Shown one piece after another: positions 27,140 to 36,875 of a stretch of DNA of 64,000 bases. The DNA is from Streptomyces sp. CB02400 (GTDB lineage: Bacteria; Actinomycetota; Actinomycetes; Streptomycetales; Streptomycetaceae). The notes below the pieces were generated by a model. It was not told where the DNA came from. It worked only from the letters and a program-made list of their open reading frames with translations, and searched no databases. Every line of letters begins with the position of its first letter. Positions within the stretch are counted from its first letter, which is position 1. Made by a program: the position numbers and the translations under genes. The stretch is taken from assembly GCF_001905725.1 (NCBI RefSeq), contig NZ_LIWB01000021.1:62001-126000 (forward strand). Reading direction: 5' to 3'.

Positions 27140-28675
27140 ATGCACAACCCGGGCAGCACCACCCCGGAACGGTTTCCCGCCCAGGACCGGTTCGCGGACG
27201 GCGCGCAGTTCATCGCGGGCCGTCCGGCGAAGGGCACCTCGGGCCGTACCCACACGGTCGTCGACCCGGCCACCGGCGCGGAGGTGTACACATACGAACT
27301 CGCCGGCCCCGACGACGTCGACGCGGCCGTCGCCGCCGCGCGGGAGGCGTTTCCGGCGTGGGCCGGCGCCACTCCCGGTGAGCGGTCCGACGCCCTGCAC
27401 CGGTTCGCCGCCGTCGTCGCCGACCGCGCGGAGGACTTCGCCCGCGCGGAGTCACTGCAGTGCGGCAAGCCCCTGAAGCTGAGCCGCGAGTTCGACGTAC
27501 CGGGCACGATCGACAACATCGCCTTCTTCGCCGGTGCCGCCCGTCACCTCCAGGGCCAGTCGGCCGGCGAGTACTCCGGCGACCACACCTCCTACGTCCG
27601 CCGCGAGCCGATCGGTGTCGTGGGCTCCGTCGCCCCCTGGAACTATCCGCTCCAGATGGCCGCCTGGAAGATCCTCCCGGCGATCGCCGCGGGCAACACC
27701 ATCGTCCTCAAGCCCGCCGAGCTCACCCCGCTGACCTCGCTCCTCTTCGCCCAGGCCGCCACCGACGCCGGAATCCCGGACGGTGTGATCAACATCGTCA
27801 CCGGCACCGGCAGGGAGGCGGGCGAGCACCTGGTCGGCCACCCCGACGTGGCCATGACCTCCTTCACCGGCTCCACCGCCGTCGGCAAGCGGGTCGCCGA
27901 GATCGCCACCGCCACCGTCAAGCGCCTCCACCTGGAGCTGGGCGGCAAGGCCCCCTTCGTCGTCTTCGACGACGCCGACCTCGACGCCGCCGTCAACGGC
28001 GCGGTCGCGGGCGCGCTGATCAACACCGGCCAGGACTGCACGGCCGCCACGCGCGCGTACGTGCAGCGCCCGCTCTACGAGGCGTTCGTCGAGCGCACCG
28101 CCGCCCTGATGGAGACCGTCCGGCTCGGCGACCCGTTCGCCCCCGGCACCGACCTCGGCCCGATGGTCTCGCACGTCCAGCGCGACCGGGTGGCCGGTTT
28201 CGTCGACCGGGCGCGTGCCTACGCGCGCGTGGTGACCGGCGGCGAGGCACCCCTGGGCGAGCTGAGAGACGGCGCGTACTATCGCCCCACCCTCATCGCC
28301 GGCGCACCGCAGGACAGCGAGGTCGTGCAGTCCGAGATCTTCGGTCCGGTGCTGGTCGTCCTGCCCTTCGACACCGACGACGAGGGCATCGCGCTGGCCA
28401 ACGACACCCCGTACGGACTCGCCGCCTCCGCCTGGAGCCGGGACGTGTACCGCACGGGCCGCGCCACCCGCGAGATCAAGGCCGGGTGCGTGTGGATCAA
28501 CGACCACATCCCGATCATCAGCGAGATGCCGCACGGCGGGCACAAGGCGTCCGGCTTCGGCAAGGACATGTCCGCCTACTCGTTCGAGGAGTACACGCAG
28601 CTCAAGCACGTCATGTTCGACAACACCGCGGTGGTCCGCAAGGACTGGCACCGCACCGTCTTCGGGGACCGATAG
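27140..28675 (+). CDS. Gamma-aminobutyraldehyde dehydrogenase
   Basis: An NAD(P)-dependent aldehyde dehydrogenase of 511 residues, probably oxidising 4-aminobutanal to GABA in putrescine breakdown. The catalytic Cys is C300 in NTGQDCTAATR, the general base Glu is in LHLELGGKAPF, and GSTAVGK is the cofactor turn. The DCTA active-site context is typical of PatD/PuuC-like amine aldehyde dehydrogenases. GGAGGAGAG lies just ahead of the ATG. It leads a run with a polyamine importer and an FAD amine oxidase, with 52 bp to the next gene. Assignment of the exact aldehyde rests on this context. Confidence 0.88.
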   Translation: MHNPGSTTPERFPAQDRFADGAQFIAGRPAKGTSGRTHTVVDPATGAEVYTYELAGPDDVDAAVAAAREAFPAWAGATPGERSDALHRFAAVVADRAEDFARAESLQCGKPLKLSREFDVPGTIDNIAFFAGAARHLQGQSAGEYSGDHTSYVRREPIGVVGSVAPWNYPLQMAAWKILPAIAAGNTIVLKPAELTPLTSLLFAQAATDAGIPDGVINIVTGTGREAGEHLVGHPDVAMTSFTGSTAVGKRVAEIATATVKRLHLELGGKAPFVVFDDADLDAAVNGAVAGALINTGQDCTAATRAYVQRPLYEAFVERTAALMETVRLGDPFAPGTDLGPMVSHVQRDRVAGFVDRARAYARVVTGGEAPLGELRDGAYYRPTLIAGAPQDSEVVQSEIFGPVLVVLPFDTDDEGIALANDTPYGLAASAWSRDVYRTGRATREIKAGCVWINDHIPIISEMPHGGHKASGFGKDMSAYSFEEYTQLKHVMFDNTAVVRKDWHRTVFGDR

Positions 28676-28727
28676 CAGCCAGGCCGCCCGACCCGCGGCC
28701 ACACTCTCCCGAAAGGGCACCACGCGC

Positions 28728-29975
28728 ATGGAGCAGTACGAGCCCGACCGCCTCTCACCGGCCCAGGTGGCCGCCATGCGGCGCAGCTTCCGCACCGGCA
28801 GGGCGGCCCTGTCCCGCCGTTCCCTGCTGCGCGCCTCCGCGGGCGGCGCGCTCGCGGCCGGCGGACTCGGCGCGCTGAGCGGCTGCGGCATCCCCGCGGC
28901 CGGCAACACCCAGGGCGGCGTCTCGGCGGAGGACCACTCGAAGGAGGAGAAGTCCGTCAACTTCTCCAACTGGACCGAGTACATGGACGTCGACGACAGC
29001 GGACGCGCGCACCCCACGCTGGACGCGTTCACGGAACGCACCGGCATCAAGGTCAAGTACACCGAGGACATCAACGACAACACCGAGTTCTTCGGCAAGA
29101 TCAAGCCGCAGCTCGCCGCGGGCCAGGACACCGGCCGCGACATCATCGTCCTCACCGACTGGCTGGCCGCCCGTCTGATCCGCCTCGGCTGGGTCCAGAA
29201 GCTGGATCCGGCCAACCTCCCGAACGCCTTCGCCAACCTGTCGCCCCAGTTCCGCAGCCCCGACTGGGACCCGGGCCGCGCCTACTCCTACCCCTGGCAG
29301 GGCATCGCGACCGTCATCGCCTACAACAAGAAGGCGCTCGACGGCGTCGAGGTGAGGACCCTCTCCGACCTGCTGGACAACCCGAAGCTCAAGGGCCGGG
29401 TCGGACTGCTCACCGAGATGCGCGACACCATGGGCCTGACCCTGCTCGACATGGGCAAGGAGCCGGAGAAGTTCACCGCGGACGACTACGACGCGGCGCT
29501 CGCCCGGCTCCAGAAGGCCGTCGACAAGGGCCAGATCCGCCGCTTCACCGGCAACGACTACACCGCGGACATCAGCAAGGGCGATTTCGCCGCCTGTGTG
29601 GCCTGGGCCGGGGACGTCGTCCAGCTCAAGGCGGACAACCCGGACATCGACTTCCTGATCCCCGACAGCGGCTACATGATGTCCAGCGACAACCTGCTGG
29701 TCCCCAACAAGGCCCGTCACAAGGCCAACGCCGAGCGGCTGATCGACTACTACTTCGAGCCGAAGGCGGCCGCGGAACTCGCCGCCTACATCAACTTCGT
29801 CTGCCCGGTCGAGGGAGTGAAGGACGAGCTCGCGAAGATCGACGAGGACGCGGCGAACAACCCGCTGATCCTCCCCGACCAGGCCATGCAGGCCAAGTCC
29901 CGTGCCTTCCGCTCCCTGAGCTCCAAGGAAGAGACGGAATTCGAAGAGAAGTTCGCGAAGCTCACTGGGGCGTGA
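28728..29975 (+). CDS. Polyamine ABC transporter substrate-binding lipoprotein (PotD-like)
   Basis: A 415-residue PotD/PotF-like binding protein with a Tat lipoprotein signal (SRRSLLRASAGGALAAGG, lipobox LSGC). The mature part has the family hallmarks VNFSNWTEYMD, GIKVKYTEDINDN, YSYPWQGIATVIAYNK and a C-terminal YINFVCPVEG. It captures putrescine or spermidine outside the membrane and hands it to the permeases encoded downstream. Four bases separate its stop from the ATPase start. Confidence 0.92.
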   Translation: MEQYEPDRLSPAQVAAMRRSFRTGRAALSRRSLLRASAGGALAAGGLGALSGCGIPAAGNTQGGVSAEDHSKEEKSVNFSNWTEYMDVDDSGRAHPTLDAFTERTGIKVKYTEDINDNTEFFGKIKPQLAAGQDTGRDIIVLTDWLAARLIRLGWVQKLDPANLPNAFANLSPQFRSPDWDPGRAYSYPWQGIATVIAYNKKALDGVEVRTLSDLLDNPKLKGRVGLLTEMRDTMGLTLLDMGKEPEKFTADDYDAALARLQKAVDKGQIRRFTGNDYTADISKGDFAACVAWAGDVVQLKADNPDIDFLIPDSGYMMSSDNLLVPNKARHKANAERLIDYYFEPKAAAELAAYINFVCPVEGVKDELAKIDEDAANNPLILPDQAMQAKSRAFRSLSSKEETEFEEKFAKLTGA

Positions 29976-29979
29976 CGAG

Positions 29980-31155
29980 ATGAAGACGACCAAAGACACC
30001 ACCACGGCCGGCCACGGCGGCGGGGACGTCCGCCTCACCGGCATCGGCAAGACGTACGGCTCCTTCACCGCCGTACATCCCCTGGACCTGACCGTCCCAC
30101 AGGGCTCCTTCTTCGCCCTGCTCGGCGCGTCCGGCTGCGGCAAGACCACCACCCTGCGGATGATCGCCGGCCTGGAGGAGCCCACGAGCGGCACCGTCCA
30201 CCTCGGCGACCAGGACGTCACCGCGCTGCCGCCGTACAAGCGGCCGGTGAACACGGTCTTCCAGTCCTACGCCCTCTTCCCGCACCTCGACATCTTCGAG
30301 AACGTCGCCTTCGGTCTGCGCCGGCGCGGCATCAAGAGCGTGAAGAAGCAGGTCGAGGAGATGCTGGAGCTGGTCCAGCTCGGCGAGCAGGCCCGCAAGA
30401 AGCCGCACCAGCTCTCCGGCGGCCAGCAGCAGCGCGTCGCGGTGGCCCGAGCGCTGATCAACCACCCCAAGGTGCTGCTGCTGGACGAGCCGCTCGGCGC
30501 CCTCGACCTGAAGCTGCGCCGCCAGATGCAGCTTGAGCTCAAGCGCATCCAGACCGAGGTCGGCATCACCTTCGTGCACGTCACGCACGACCAGGAGGAG
30601 GCCATGACCATGGCCGACACGGTCGCCGTGATGAACGCCGGCCGCGTCGAGCAGCTCGGCTCGCCCACCGACCTGTACGAGAACCCGCGCACCACGTTCG
30701 TCGCCAACTTCCTCGGCACCTCCAACTTCATCGAGGCCGAGGTCGACACCAAGTCCGGCGACGAGATCGTCCTCAAGGCGGGCGGCGGCAAGCTGGTCCT
30801 GCCCGGGGCCCGTAACAGCGCGCCCACGACGGCCGGCGGCAAGGTGCTGGTCGGGGTGCGCCCGGAGAAGATCTCCCTCACCCACGCCGACGACGCCGGC
30901 GAGATACCCGAGGGCCGCAACCGCATCACCGGCCGGATCGCCGAATCCAGCTTCATCGGCGTCTCCACGCAGTTCGTCGTCGACAGCCCGGTCTGCTCCG
31001 ACTTCGAGGTCTACGTCCAGAACATCGACCGCGACGCCCGGCTGGTGCCCGGCGCCGAGGTGGTCCTGCACTGGAACCCGGCGCACACCTTCGGCCTGGA
31101 CGCGGCGCAGGACATCGACGCGGGCGTCGAGACCGGCGAGGAAGAGGTCGCCTGA
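29980..31155 (+). CDS. Polyamine ABC transporter ATP-binding protein (PotA-like)
   Basis: A 391-residue importer ATPase. Walker A is GASGCGKTT at residues 49-57, the signature is LSGGQQQRVAVARAL, Walker B is VLLLDEPLGALD, and the switch His is in VTHDQEEAM. The last 130 residues form a TOBE-type regulatory domain (VGVRPEKISL). Its stop and the start of the next permease overlap as TGATG. Confidence 0.95.
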   Translation: MKTTKDTTTAGHGGGDVRLTGIGKTYGSFTAVHPLDLTVPQGSFFALLGASGCGKTTTLRMIAGLEEPTSGTVHLGDQDVTALPPYKRPVNTVFQSYALFPHLDIFENVAFGLRRRGIKSVKKQVEEMLELVQLGEQARKKPHQLSGGQQQRVAVARALINHPKVLLLDEPLGALDLKLRRQMQLELKRIQTEVGITFVHVTHDQEEAMTMADTVAVMNAGRVEQLGSPTDLYENPRTTFVANFLGTSNFIEAEVDTKSGDEIVLKAGGGKLVLPGARNSAPTTAGGKVLVGVRPEKISLTHADDAGEIPEGRNRITGRIAESSFIGVSTQFVVDSPVCSDFEVYVQNIDRDARLVPGAEVVLHWNPAHTFGLDAAQDIDAGVETGEEEVA

Positions 31156-32087
31156 TGGCCACGGTCACCGAGGCGCCACCCCTGGCGCCCGCCCCGGAGA
31201 CGAAACCACCGCGCACACCACGCAAAAGGGGCCGCTGGACGCCGTATCTGCTCCTGCTGCCCGGTCTGCTGTGGCTGTTCGTGTTCTTCGCGCTGCCGGT
31301 GATCTACCAGGCCTCCACGTCCGTGCAGACGGGCTCCCTGGAGGAGGGTTACGAGGTCACCTGGCACTTCGCCACCTACTGGGACGCGCTGTCCGACTAC
31401 TGGCCGCAGTTCGTCCGCTCGGTGCTCTACGCGGCCTCCGCGACCGTGCTGTGCCTGCTGCTCGGCTACCCGCTGGCGTATCTGATCGCCTTCCGCGCGG
31501 GACGCTGGCGGAACCTGATCATGATCCTGGTGATCGCGCCTTTCTTCACCAGCTTCCTGATCCGCACGCTCGCCTGGAAGACGATCCTCGCCGACGGCGG
31601 CCCGGTGGTCGACGCCCTGAACACCCTGCACGTCCTGGACGTCACGGCCTGGCTCGGCTGGACCGCCGGCGACCGGGTGCTCGCCACGCCGCTCGCGGTG
31701 GTGTGCGGTCTGACGTACAACTTCCTGCCGTTCATGATCCTGCCGCTCTACACCTCCCTGGAGCGCATCGACCCCCGGCTGCACGAGGCGGCGAACGACC
31801 TGTACGCCAGGCCGTCGACCACCTTCCGCAGGGTCACCTTCCCGCTGTCGATGCCGGGCGTGGTCTCCGGCACGCTGCTGACCTTCATCCCGGCGTCCGG
31901 CGACTACATCAACTCGGATCTGCTCGGCTCGACCGACACCCGCATGGTCGGCAATGTCATCCAGTCGCAATTCCTGCGGATTCTCGACTATCCGACGGCC
32001 GCGGCACTCTCGTTCATCCTGATGGCCGCGATCCTCGTCATCGTCACGCTCTACATCCGCAAGTCCGGCACGGAGGATCTGGTTTAA
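31155..32087 (+). CDS. Polyamine ABC transporter permease (PotB-like)
   Basis: A 310-residue membrane permease with six transmembrane segments. The first is YLLLLPGLLWLFVFFALPVIY. The EAA loop reads RLHEAANDLYARPSTTFRRV. The stop TAA is immediately followed by the ATG of the second permease, so the pair is translated together. Confidence 0.94.
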   Translation: MATVTEAPPLAPAPETKPPRTPRKRGRWTPYLLLLPGLLWLFVFFALPVIYQASTSVQTGSLEEGYEVTWHFATYWDALSDYWPQFVRSVLYAASATVLCLLLGYPLAYLIAFRAGRWRNLIMILVIAPFFTSFLIRTLAWKTILADGGPVVDALNTLHVLDVTAWLGWTAGDRVLATPLAVVCGLTYNFLPFMILPLYTSLERIDPRLHEAANDLYARPSTTFRRVTFPLSMPGVVSGTLLTFIPASGDYINSDLLGSTDTRMVGNVIQSQFLRILDYPTAAALSFILMAAILVIVTLYIRKSGTEDLV

Positions 32088-32888
32088 ATGACCTTCGTCA
32101 ATTGGTTCAAGCGCCGCCTCGTCGTCATCGCGGGACTGCTGACTCTCGCGTATCTCCTCCTGCCGAACGTCGTCGTCACCGTGTTCTCCTTCAACAATCC
32201 GAAGGGGCGCTTCAATTACACGTGGCAGGAGTTCTCCACGGAGGCGTGGAAGGATCCGTGCGGTGTCTCCGGGCTGTGCGCCTCGCTGTCGCTCAGCCTC
32301 CAGCTCGCCCTGTGGGCGACGCTCGGCGCCACCCTGCTCGGCACGATGATCGCCTTCGCGCTGGTCCGCTACCGCTTCCGCGCCCGCGGTGCCGTGAACT
32401 CGCTGATCTTCCTGCCGATGGCGATGCCCGAGGTGGTCATGGCGGCCTCGCTGCTCACCCTGTTCCTCAACATGGGTGCTCAACTGGGCTTCTGGACGAT
32501 CCTGATCGCCCACATCATGTTCTGCCTCAGCTTCGTCGTGGTCGCCGTGAAGGCGCGCGTGATGTCGATGGACCCGAGGCTGGAGCAGGCCGCGCAGGAC
32601 CTGTACGCCGGCCCGTTCCAGACGTTCGTCCGGGTCACGCTGCCGATCGCCGCCCCCGGCATCGCGGCGGGCGCGCTGCTCGCCTTCGCGCTCTCCTTCG
32701 ACGATTTCATCATCACCAACTTCAACGCCGGCTCGACCGTCACCTTCCCGATGTTCGTCTGGGGCTCCGCACAGCGCGGAACTCCCGTGCAGGTCAATGT
32801 GATCGGTACGGCCATGTTCGTCATCGCCGTCCTGCTGGTACTGGTCTCCATGGTGATCGGCAATCGCCGCAACCGGCAGAAGGCATAA
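32088..32888 (+). CDS. Polyamine ABC transporter permease (PotC-like)
   Basis: A 266-residue permease of the PotC/PotI type. It shows VFSFNNPKGRFNYTW after the first helix, as in PotC proteins, and an EAA loop at RLEQAAQDLYAGPFQTFVRV. It completes the binding protein, ATPase and two-permease set of a full importer. The next gene follows after 25 bp. Confidence 0.94.
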   Translation: MTFVNWFKRRLVVIAGLLTLAYLLLPNVVVTVFSFNNPKGRFNYTWQEFSTEAWKDPCGVSGLCASLSLSLQLALWATLGATLLGTMIAFALVRYRFRARGAVNSLIFLPMAMPEVVMAASLLTLFLNMGAQLGFWTILIAHIMFCLSFVVVAVKARVMSMDPRLEQAAQDLYAGPFQTFVRVTLPIAAPGIAAGALLAFALSFDDFIITNFNAGSTVTFPMFVWGSAQRGTPVQVNVIGTAMFVIAVLLVLVSMVIGNRRNRQKA

Positions 32889-32913
32889 AAAAGCACTGTA
32901 GGGAGTTGAAATC

Positions 32914-34332
32914 ATGGCCCCTGGCGCCATGAGCCGTTGGACGAAATCCCTTTCCGAAGCCCGGCCGGCTTCCTACTGGCTGGACGACCCCGGCAGGCCC
33001 GGCCCCGAACCCGCCCTCACCGGCGCCGAGACCTGCGACCTGCTGGTCGTCGGCGGCGGCTACAGCGGACTGTGGACCGCGCTGGTCGCCAAGGAGCGCG
33101 ACCCCTCACGGGACGTCGTGCTGGTGGAGGGCCGCGAGGTGGGCTGGGCCGCCTCCGGCCGCAACGGCGGATTCTGCGCCGCCTCCCTCACCCACGGCCT
33201 GCCCAACGGGCTGACCCGCTGGCCGGACGAGATCCACACCCTGGAGCGGCTGGGCGCCCGCAACCTCGACGCCATCGAGGAGACGGTCGCCCGCCACTCC
33301 ATCGACTGCGACTTCGAGCGCTCCGGCGAGATCGACGTCGCCACCGAGCCCTACCAGGCGTGGGAGCTCAAGGACTGGTACGAGGAGATCCGCGCCAAGG
33401 GCCACGCCGACGGCATCGAGTACCTGGACGCCGACGCCGTACGGGAACAGGTGAACTCCCCGACCTTCCAGGCCGGGCTGTACGACCGCCGGGGCGTGGC
33501 CATGCTCCACCCGGCCAGACTGGCCTGGGGACTGAAGCGGGCCTGCATCGACCTCGGCGTCCGCGTGTACGAGCACACCCCCGCGCTCACCCTGAAGCCG
33601 TACGGCACCGGCATGGCCGTACGCACCCCGTACGGGCGGATCCGCGCCCGCGCGGTGGCGCTCGGCACCAACGTCTTCCCCAGCCTGGTCAGACGGGTCC
33701 GCTCCTACACCGTCCCGGTCTACGACTACGCCCTGATGACGGAGCCGCTCACCGCCGACCAACTGGCGTCCATCGGCTGGAAGAACCGCCAGGGTCTCGG
33801 GGACAGCGCCAACCAGTTCCACTACTTCCGGCTCTCCGCCGACAACCGGATCCTGTGGGGCGGCTACGACGCGGTCTATCCGTACGGCGGCCGGGTGCGC
33901 GCCGAGTACGACGACCGGCCGGAGACGTACGCCAAGCTCGCCGGGCACTTCTTCACCTGCTTCCCGCAGTTGGAGGGTGTGCGCTTCACCCACGCCTGGG
34001 GCGGCGCGATCGACACCTGCTCCCGCTTCTCGGCGTTCTTCGGCACGGCGTACACGGGGAAGGTGGCGTACGCGGCGGGCTACACCGGCCTCGGCGTCGG
34101 CGCCACCCGCTTCGGGGCCGAGGTGATGCTGGACCTGCTGGCGGGGGAACGGACGGAGCGCACGGAGCTGGAGATGGTGCGCAGGAAGCCGCTGCCGTTC
34201 CCGCCGGAGCCGTTCGCCTGGACCGGCATCGCCCTCACCAAGTGGTCGCTGGCCAGGGCGGACGCGCGGGGCGGGCGGCGCAATCTGTGGCTGCGGACGA
34301 TGGACCGATTGGGTCTCGGCTTCGACAGCTGA
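32914..34332 (+). CDS. FAD-dependent amine oxidoreductase (DAO family, PuuB-like)
   Basis: A 472-residue flavoprotein. The dinucleotide-binding turn is DLLVVGGGYSGLWTALVAKE near residues 37-56, followed by the acidic strand end VLVEGREVGWAASGRNGGFC, typical of the D-amino acid oxidase superfamily. GYTGLGVGATRFGAEVM forms the second FAD motif. It is the last gene of the polyamine run, so a role like gamma-glutamylputrescine oxidase or direct putrescine oxidation is likely. No glutamylputrescine synthetase is seen in this window. GGGAG lies seven bases before the ATG. Confidence 0.87.
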   Translation: MAPGAMSRWTKSLSEARPASYWLDDPGRPGPEPALTGAETCDLLVVGGGYSGLWTALVAKERDPSRDVVLVEGREVGWAASGRNGGFCAASLTHGLPNGLTRWPDEIHTLERLGARNLDAIEETVARHSIDCDFERSGEIDVATEPYQAWELKDWYEEIRAKGHADGIEYLDADAVREQVNSPTFQAGLYDRRGVAMLHPARLAWGLKRACIDLGVRVYEHTPALTLKPYGTGMAVRTPYGRIRARAVALGTNVFPSLVRRVRSYTVPVYDYALMTEPLTADQLASIGWKNRQGLGDSANQFHYFRLSADNRILWGGYDAVYPYGGRVRAEYDDRPETYAKLAGHFFTCFPQLEGVRFTHAWGGAIDTCSRFSAFFGTAYTGKVAYAAGYTGLGVGATRFGAEVMLDLLAGERTERTELEMVRRKPLPFPPEPFAWTGIALTKWSLARADARGGRRNLWLRTMDRLGLGFDS

Positions 34333-34345
34333 GCCGCGCGGGGGC

Positions 34346-34374
34346 TTGACAACCGAATTGGTCTGGACCAAATT
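34346..34374 (+). promoter_or_regulatory. Chitinase promoter with DasR-type (dre) operator
   Basis: TTGACA at 34346-34351 forms a consensus -35. After a 17-bp spacer, CAAATT at 34369-34374 is a possible -10. Between and across them lies TTGGTCTGGACCAA (34358-34371), a near-perfect match to the dre element bound by the GntR-family repressor DasR (core TGGTCTAGACCA), which controls chitin and GlcNAc genes in Streptomyces. Confidence 0.75.
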
Positions 34375-34417
34375 GAGCGCGCTCCACCCTCCAATTCCCC
34401 CCTGCCCGGAGGCCCTT

Positions 34418-36232
34418 GTGGACCGCTCCAGACCCCTCGCGCGCCGGCCCCTCGTGGCGCTGCTCACCGCCACCGCCCTCGCCACCACCGGTATGACCGC
34501 GCTGTCGTCGGCCGCCCGCGCGGCCGACGCGGACCTCGCCAGGAACGGCGGCTTCGAGTCCGGCCTCGACGGCTGGAGCTGTACGGCCGGTACGACCGTC
34601 AACTCACCGGTGCACAGTGGCGGTTCGGCGCTGAAGGCGACCCCGGCGGGCGCCGACAACGCCCGCTGCGCGCAGACCGTCACCGTGAAACCCGACTCCC
34701 AGTACACGCTCTCCGGTCACGTCCGGGGCAGCTACGTCTACCTCGGCGCGAGCGGCACCGGCACCACCGACGTCTCCACCTGGGCCCAGTCGGCCCCCGA
34801 CTGGCAGCGGCTCACCACCACCTTCCGCACCGGCCCCTCCACCACCCGCGTCACCATCTACACCCACGGCTGGTACGGCACCGGCGCCTACCACGCCGAC
34901 GACATCACCCTGGTCGGCCCCGGCGGCGAGACCGGCCAGCCGCCCGCCCCGCCCACCGGCCTCAGGACGGGCACCGTCACCTCGACCAGCGTGGCCCTGT
35001 CCTGGGCACCGGTCGCCGGCGCCACCGGCTACGCCGTCTACCGCGACGGCACCGAGGTCCAGAGCGTCAGCGGCACTTCGGCCACCGTGACCGGACTGTC
35101 GCCCTCGACGGCGTACGCCTTCCAGGTCGCGGCCGTGAACGACGCGGGCGAGTCGGCCCGTTCGGCCACCGTGACCGCGACGACGGGCGCCCCCGACTCC
35201 GGCGGCGGTCCCTCCGACCTCCCGCCCCACGCCCTGGTCGGCTACCTCCACGCCAGCTTCGCCAACGGCTCGGGCTACACCCGCCTGGCCGACGTGCCCG
35301 AGAGCTGGGACGTCATCGACCTGGCCTTCGGCGAGCCGACCTCGGCCACCTCCGGTGACATCCGCTTCGACCGGTGCCCGGCCTCCGAGTGTCCGGGGGT
35401 GGAGAGCGACGCCGAGTTCAAGGCGGCGATCAAGGCCAAGCAGGCGGCCGGGAAGAAGGTGCTGATCTCCATCGGCGGCGCCAACGGCCAGGTGCAGCTC
35501 ACCACCACGGCCGCCCGGGACACCTTCGTCTCCTCCGTCTCGAAGATCATCGACGAGTACGGACTCGACGGTCTGGACATCGACTTCGAGGGCCACTCCC
35601 TCTCCCTGAACGCCGACGACACGGACTTCAGGAACCCGAAGACCCCGGTGATCGTCAACCTGATCTCCGCCCTGAAGACCCTCAAGGCCAAGTACGGCGA
35701 CGACTTCGTGCTGACCATGGCCCCGGAGACCTTCTTCGTCCAGCTCGGCTACCAGTACTACGGCACCGGCAAGTGGGGCGGCCAGGACCCGAGGGCGGGC
35801 GCGTACCTCCCCGTCATCCACGCCATGCGCGACGACCTGACCCTGCTGCACGTCCAGGACTACAACTCCGGCCCGATCATGGGCCTGGACAACCAGTACC
35901 ACTCGATGGGCAGTGCCGACTTCCACATCGCCATGACCGACATGCTGCTCACCGGCTTCCCGGTGGCGGGTGACGCGAACAACGTCTTCCCGCCGCTGCG
36001 CGCCGACCAGGTCGCCATCGGCATGCCGGCCACCACCAACGCGGGCAACGGGCACGTGTCCCCGGCCGAGGTCACCAAGACCCTCGACTGTCTGACGAAG
36101 CGCACGAACTGCGGCAGTTACGCGACCCACGGGACGTGGCCCGGACTGCGCGGGCTGATGACCTGGTCGATCAACTGGGACCGGTTCGGCGGCTGGGAGT
36201 TCCAGCGGACGTTCGACGGCTACTTCGGCTGA
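34418..36232 (+). CDS. Secreted GH18 chitinase with CBM and fibronectin III domains
   Basis: A 604-residue exported chitinase. GTG at 34418 follows GGAGG by seven bases. A Sec signal ends around SAARA. Next come a CBM16-like beta-sandwich (NGGFESGLDGWSC, ending ADDITLVG), a fibronectin type III domain (PTGLRTGTVTSTSVALSW, ending VTATTG), and a GH18 catalytic domain starting PHALVGYLHASFANG. The family motif DGLDIDFE is intact, with the acid E391. The sequence resembles Streptomyces chitinases of the bacterial ChiC/Chi63 type. The 3' end overlaps the convergent PAP2 gene by 62 bp. Confidence 0.94.
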   Translation: MDRSRPLARRPLVALLTATALATTGMTALSSAARAADADLARNGGFESGLDGWSCTAGTTVNSPVHSGGSALKATPAGADNARCAQTVTVKPDSQYTLSGHVRGSYVYLGASGTGTTDVSTWAQSAPDWQRLTTTFRTGPSTTRVTIYTHGWYGTGAYHADDITLVGPGGETGQPPAPPTGLRTGTVTSTSVALSWAPVAGATGYAVYRDGTEVQSVSGTSATVTGLSPSTAYAFQVAAVNDAGESARSATVTATTGAPDSGGGPSDLPPHALVGYLHASFANGSGYTRLADVPESWDVIDLAFGEPTSATSGDIRFDRCPASECPGVESDAEFKAAIKAKQAAGKKVLISIGGANGQVQLTTTAARDTFVSSVSKIIDEYGLDGLDIDFEGHSLSLNADDTDFRNPKTPVIVNLISALKTLKAKYGDDFVLTMAPETFFVQLGYQYYGTGKWGGQDPRAGAYLPVIHAMRDDLTLLHVQDYNSGPIMGLDNQYHSMGSADFHIAMTDMLLTGFPVAGDANNVFPPLRADQVAIGMPATTNAGNGHVSPAEVTKTLDCLTKRTNCGSYATHGTWPGLRGLMTWSINWDRFGGWEFQRTFDGYFG

Positions 36233-36875
36233 GCGACAACCAGAGGCAGATCAGCAGCACCGCGCCGAGGCACCAGCTGGCCGCCACGTCCAGCGGCCAG
36301 TGGTAGCCCCGGCGCACCAGCCCGAACGAGGCGCCGGCGACCAGGACGGCGCAGGCCGCGACGAGCAGGCGACGCACCGCCGCCGACCGCAGCAGCGGCA
36401 GGAGCAGCAGCGTCGCCGCGCCGTACGCCACCACGGCGGTGGCCGTGTGCCCGGAGGGGTAATAGCCGACCGCCGGGGGCACGGCCGGGGTGCCGGGGCG
36501 GTCGGTCCACTCCTTCAGGGGCGCGACCAGCGCCGGCACCAGCACCATCGCCAGGGCCCCGGCGGCGGGCGGCAGCCACCAGCGGTCCATACCTGTGGCA
36601 CGTCCGCGCCAGGCGACGTACGCCAGTGCGATCGCCAGGACGGGGAGGGCGACCTGGACGTTGCCGAGGTCGGCGAGCAGTTCGGATGCCTGGTCCGGAT
36701 GGACCAGCTCCCGGCTCAGCCGCTCGTCGAGGCCCACCAGCGGGCCGTCGGCGACGACCTGCCAGGTGATCAGCGCGAAGAGGAGAACGGGCGGTCCCAG
36801 CAGCAGCATGGTGCACAGCTTCGCAGGTGGGGCCCGGCGTACGCCGAAGGGCCAGTGCAAAGGGGGGGTATGCAC
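36171..36875 (-). CDS. PAP2 family phosphatase (membrane)
   Basis: A 234-residue membrane phosphatase of the type 2 phosphatidic acid phosphatase superfamily. The three catalytic blocks are present: KEWTDRP (with K and RP), YPSGHT, and RRGYHWPLDVAASW (with the R, H and D residues). About five transmembrane helices are visible. Likely substrates are lipid phosphates or isoprenyl diphosphates. GTG at 36875 is taken as start but falls inside an inverted repeat. ATG at 36809 just before the first helix is a good alternative. The 3' end runs 62 bp into the chitinase gene on the other strand. Confidence 0.83.
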   Translation of the reverse strand: MHTPPLHWPFGVRRAPPAKLCTMLLLGPPVLLFALITWQVVADGPLVGLDERLSRELVHPDQASELLADLGNVQVALPVLAIALAYVAWRGRATGMDRWWLPPAAGALAMVLVPALVAPLKEWTDRPGTPAVPPAVGYYPSGHTATAVVAYGAATLLLLPLLRSAAVRRLLVAACAVLVAGASFGLVRRGYHWPLDVAASWCLGAVLLICLWLSLSRSSRRTSAGTPSRRTGPS

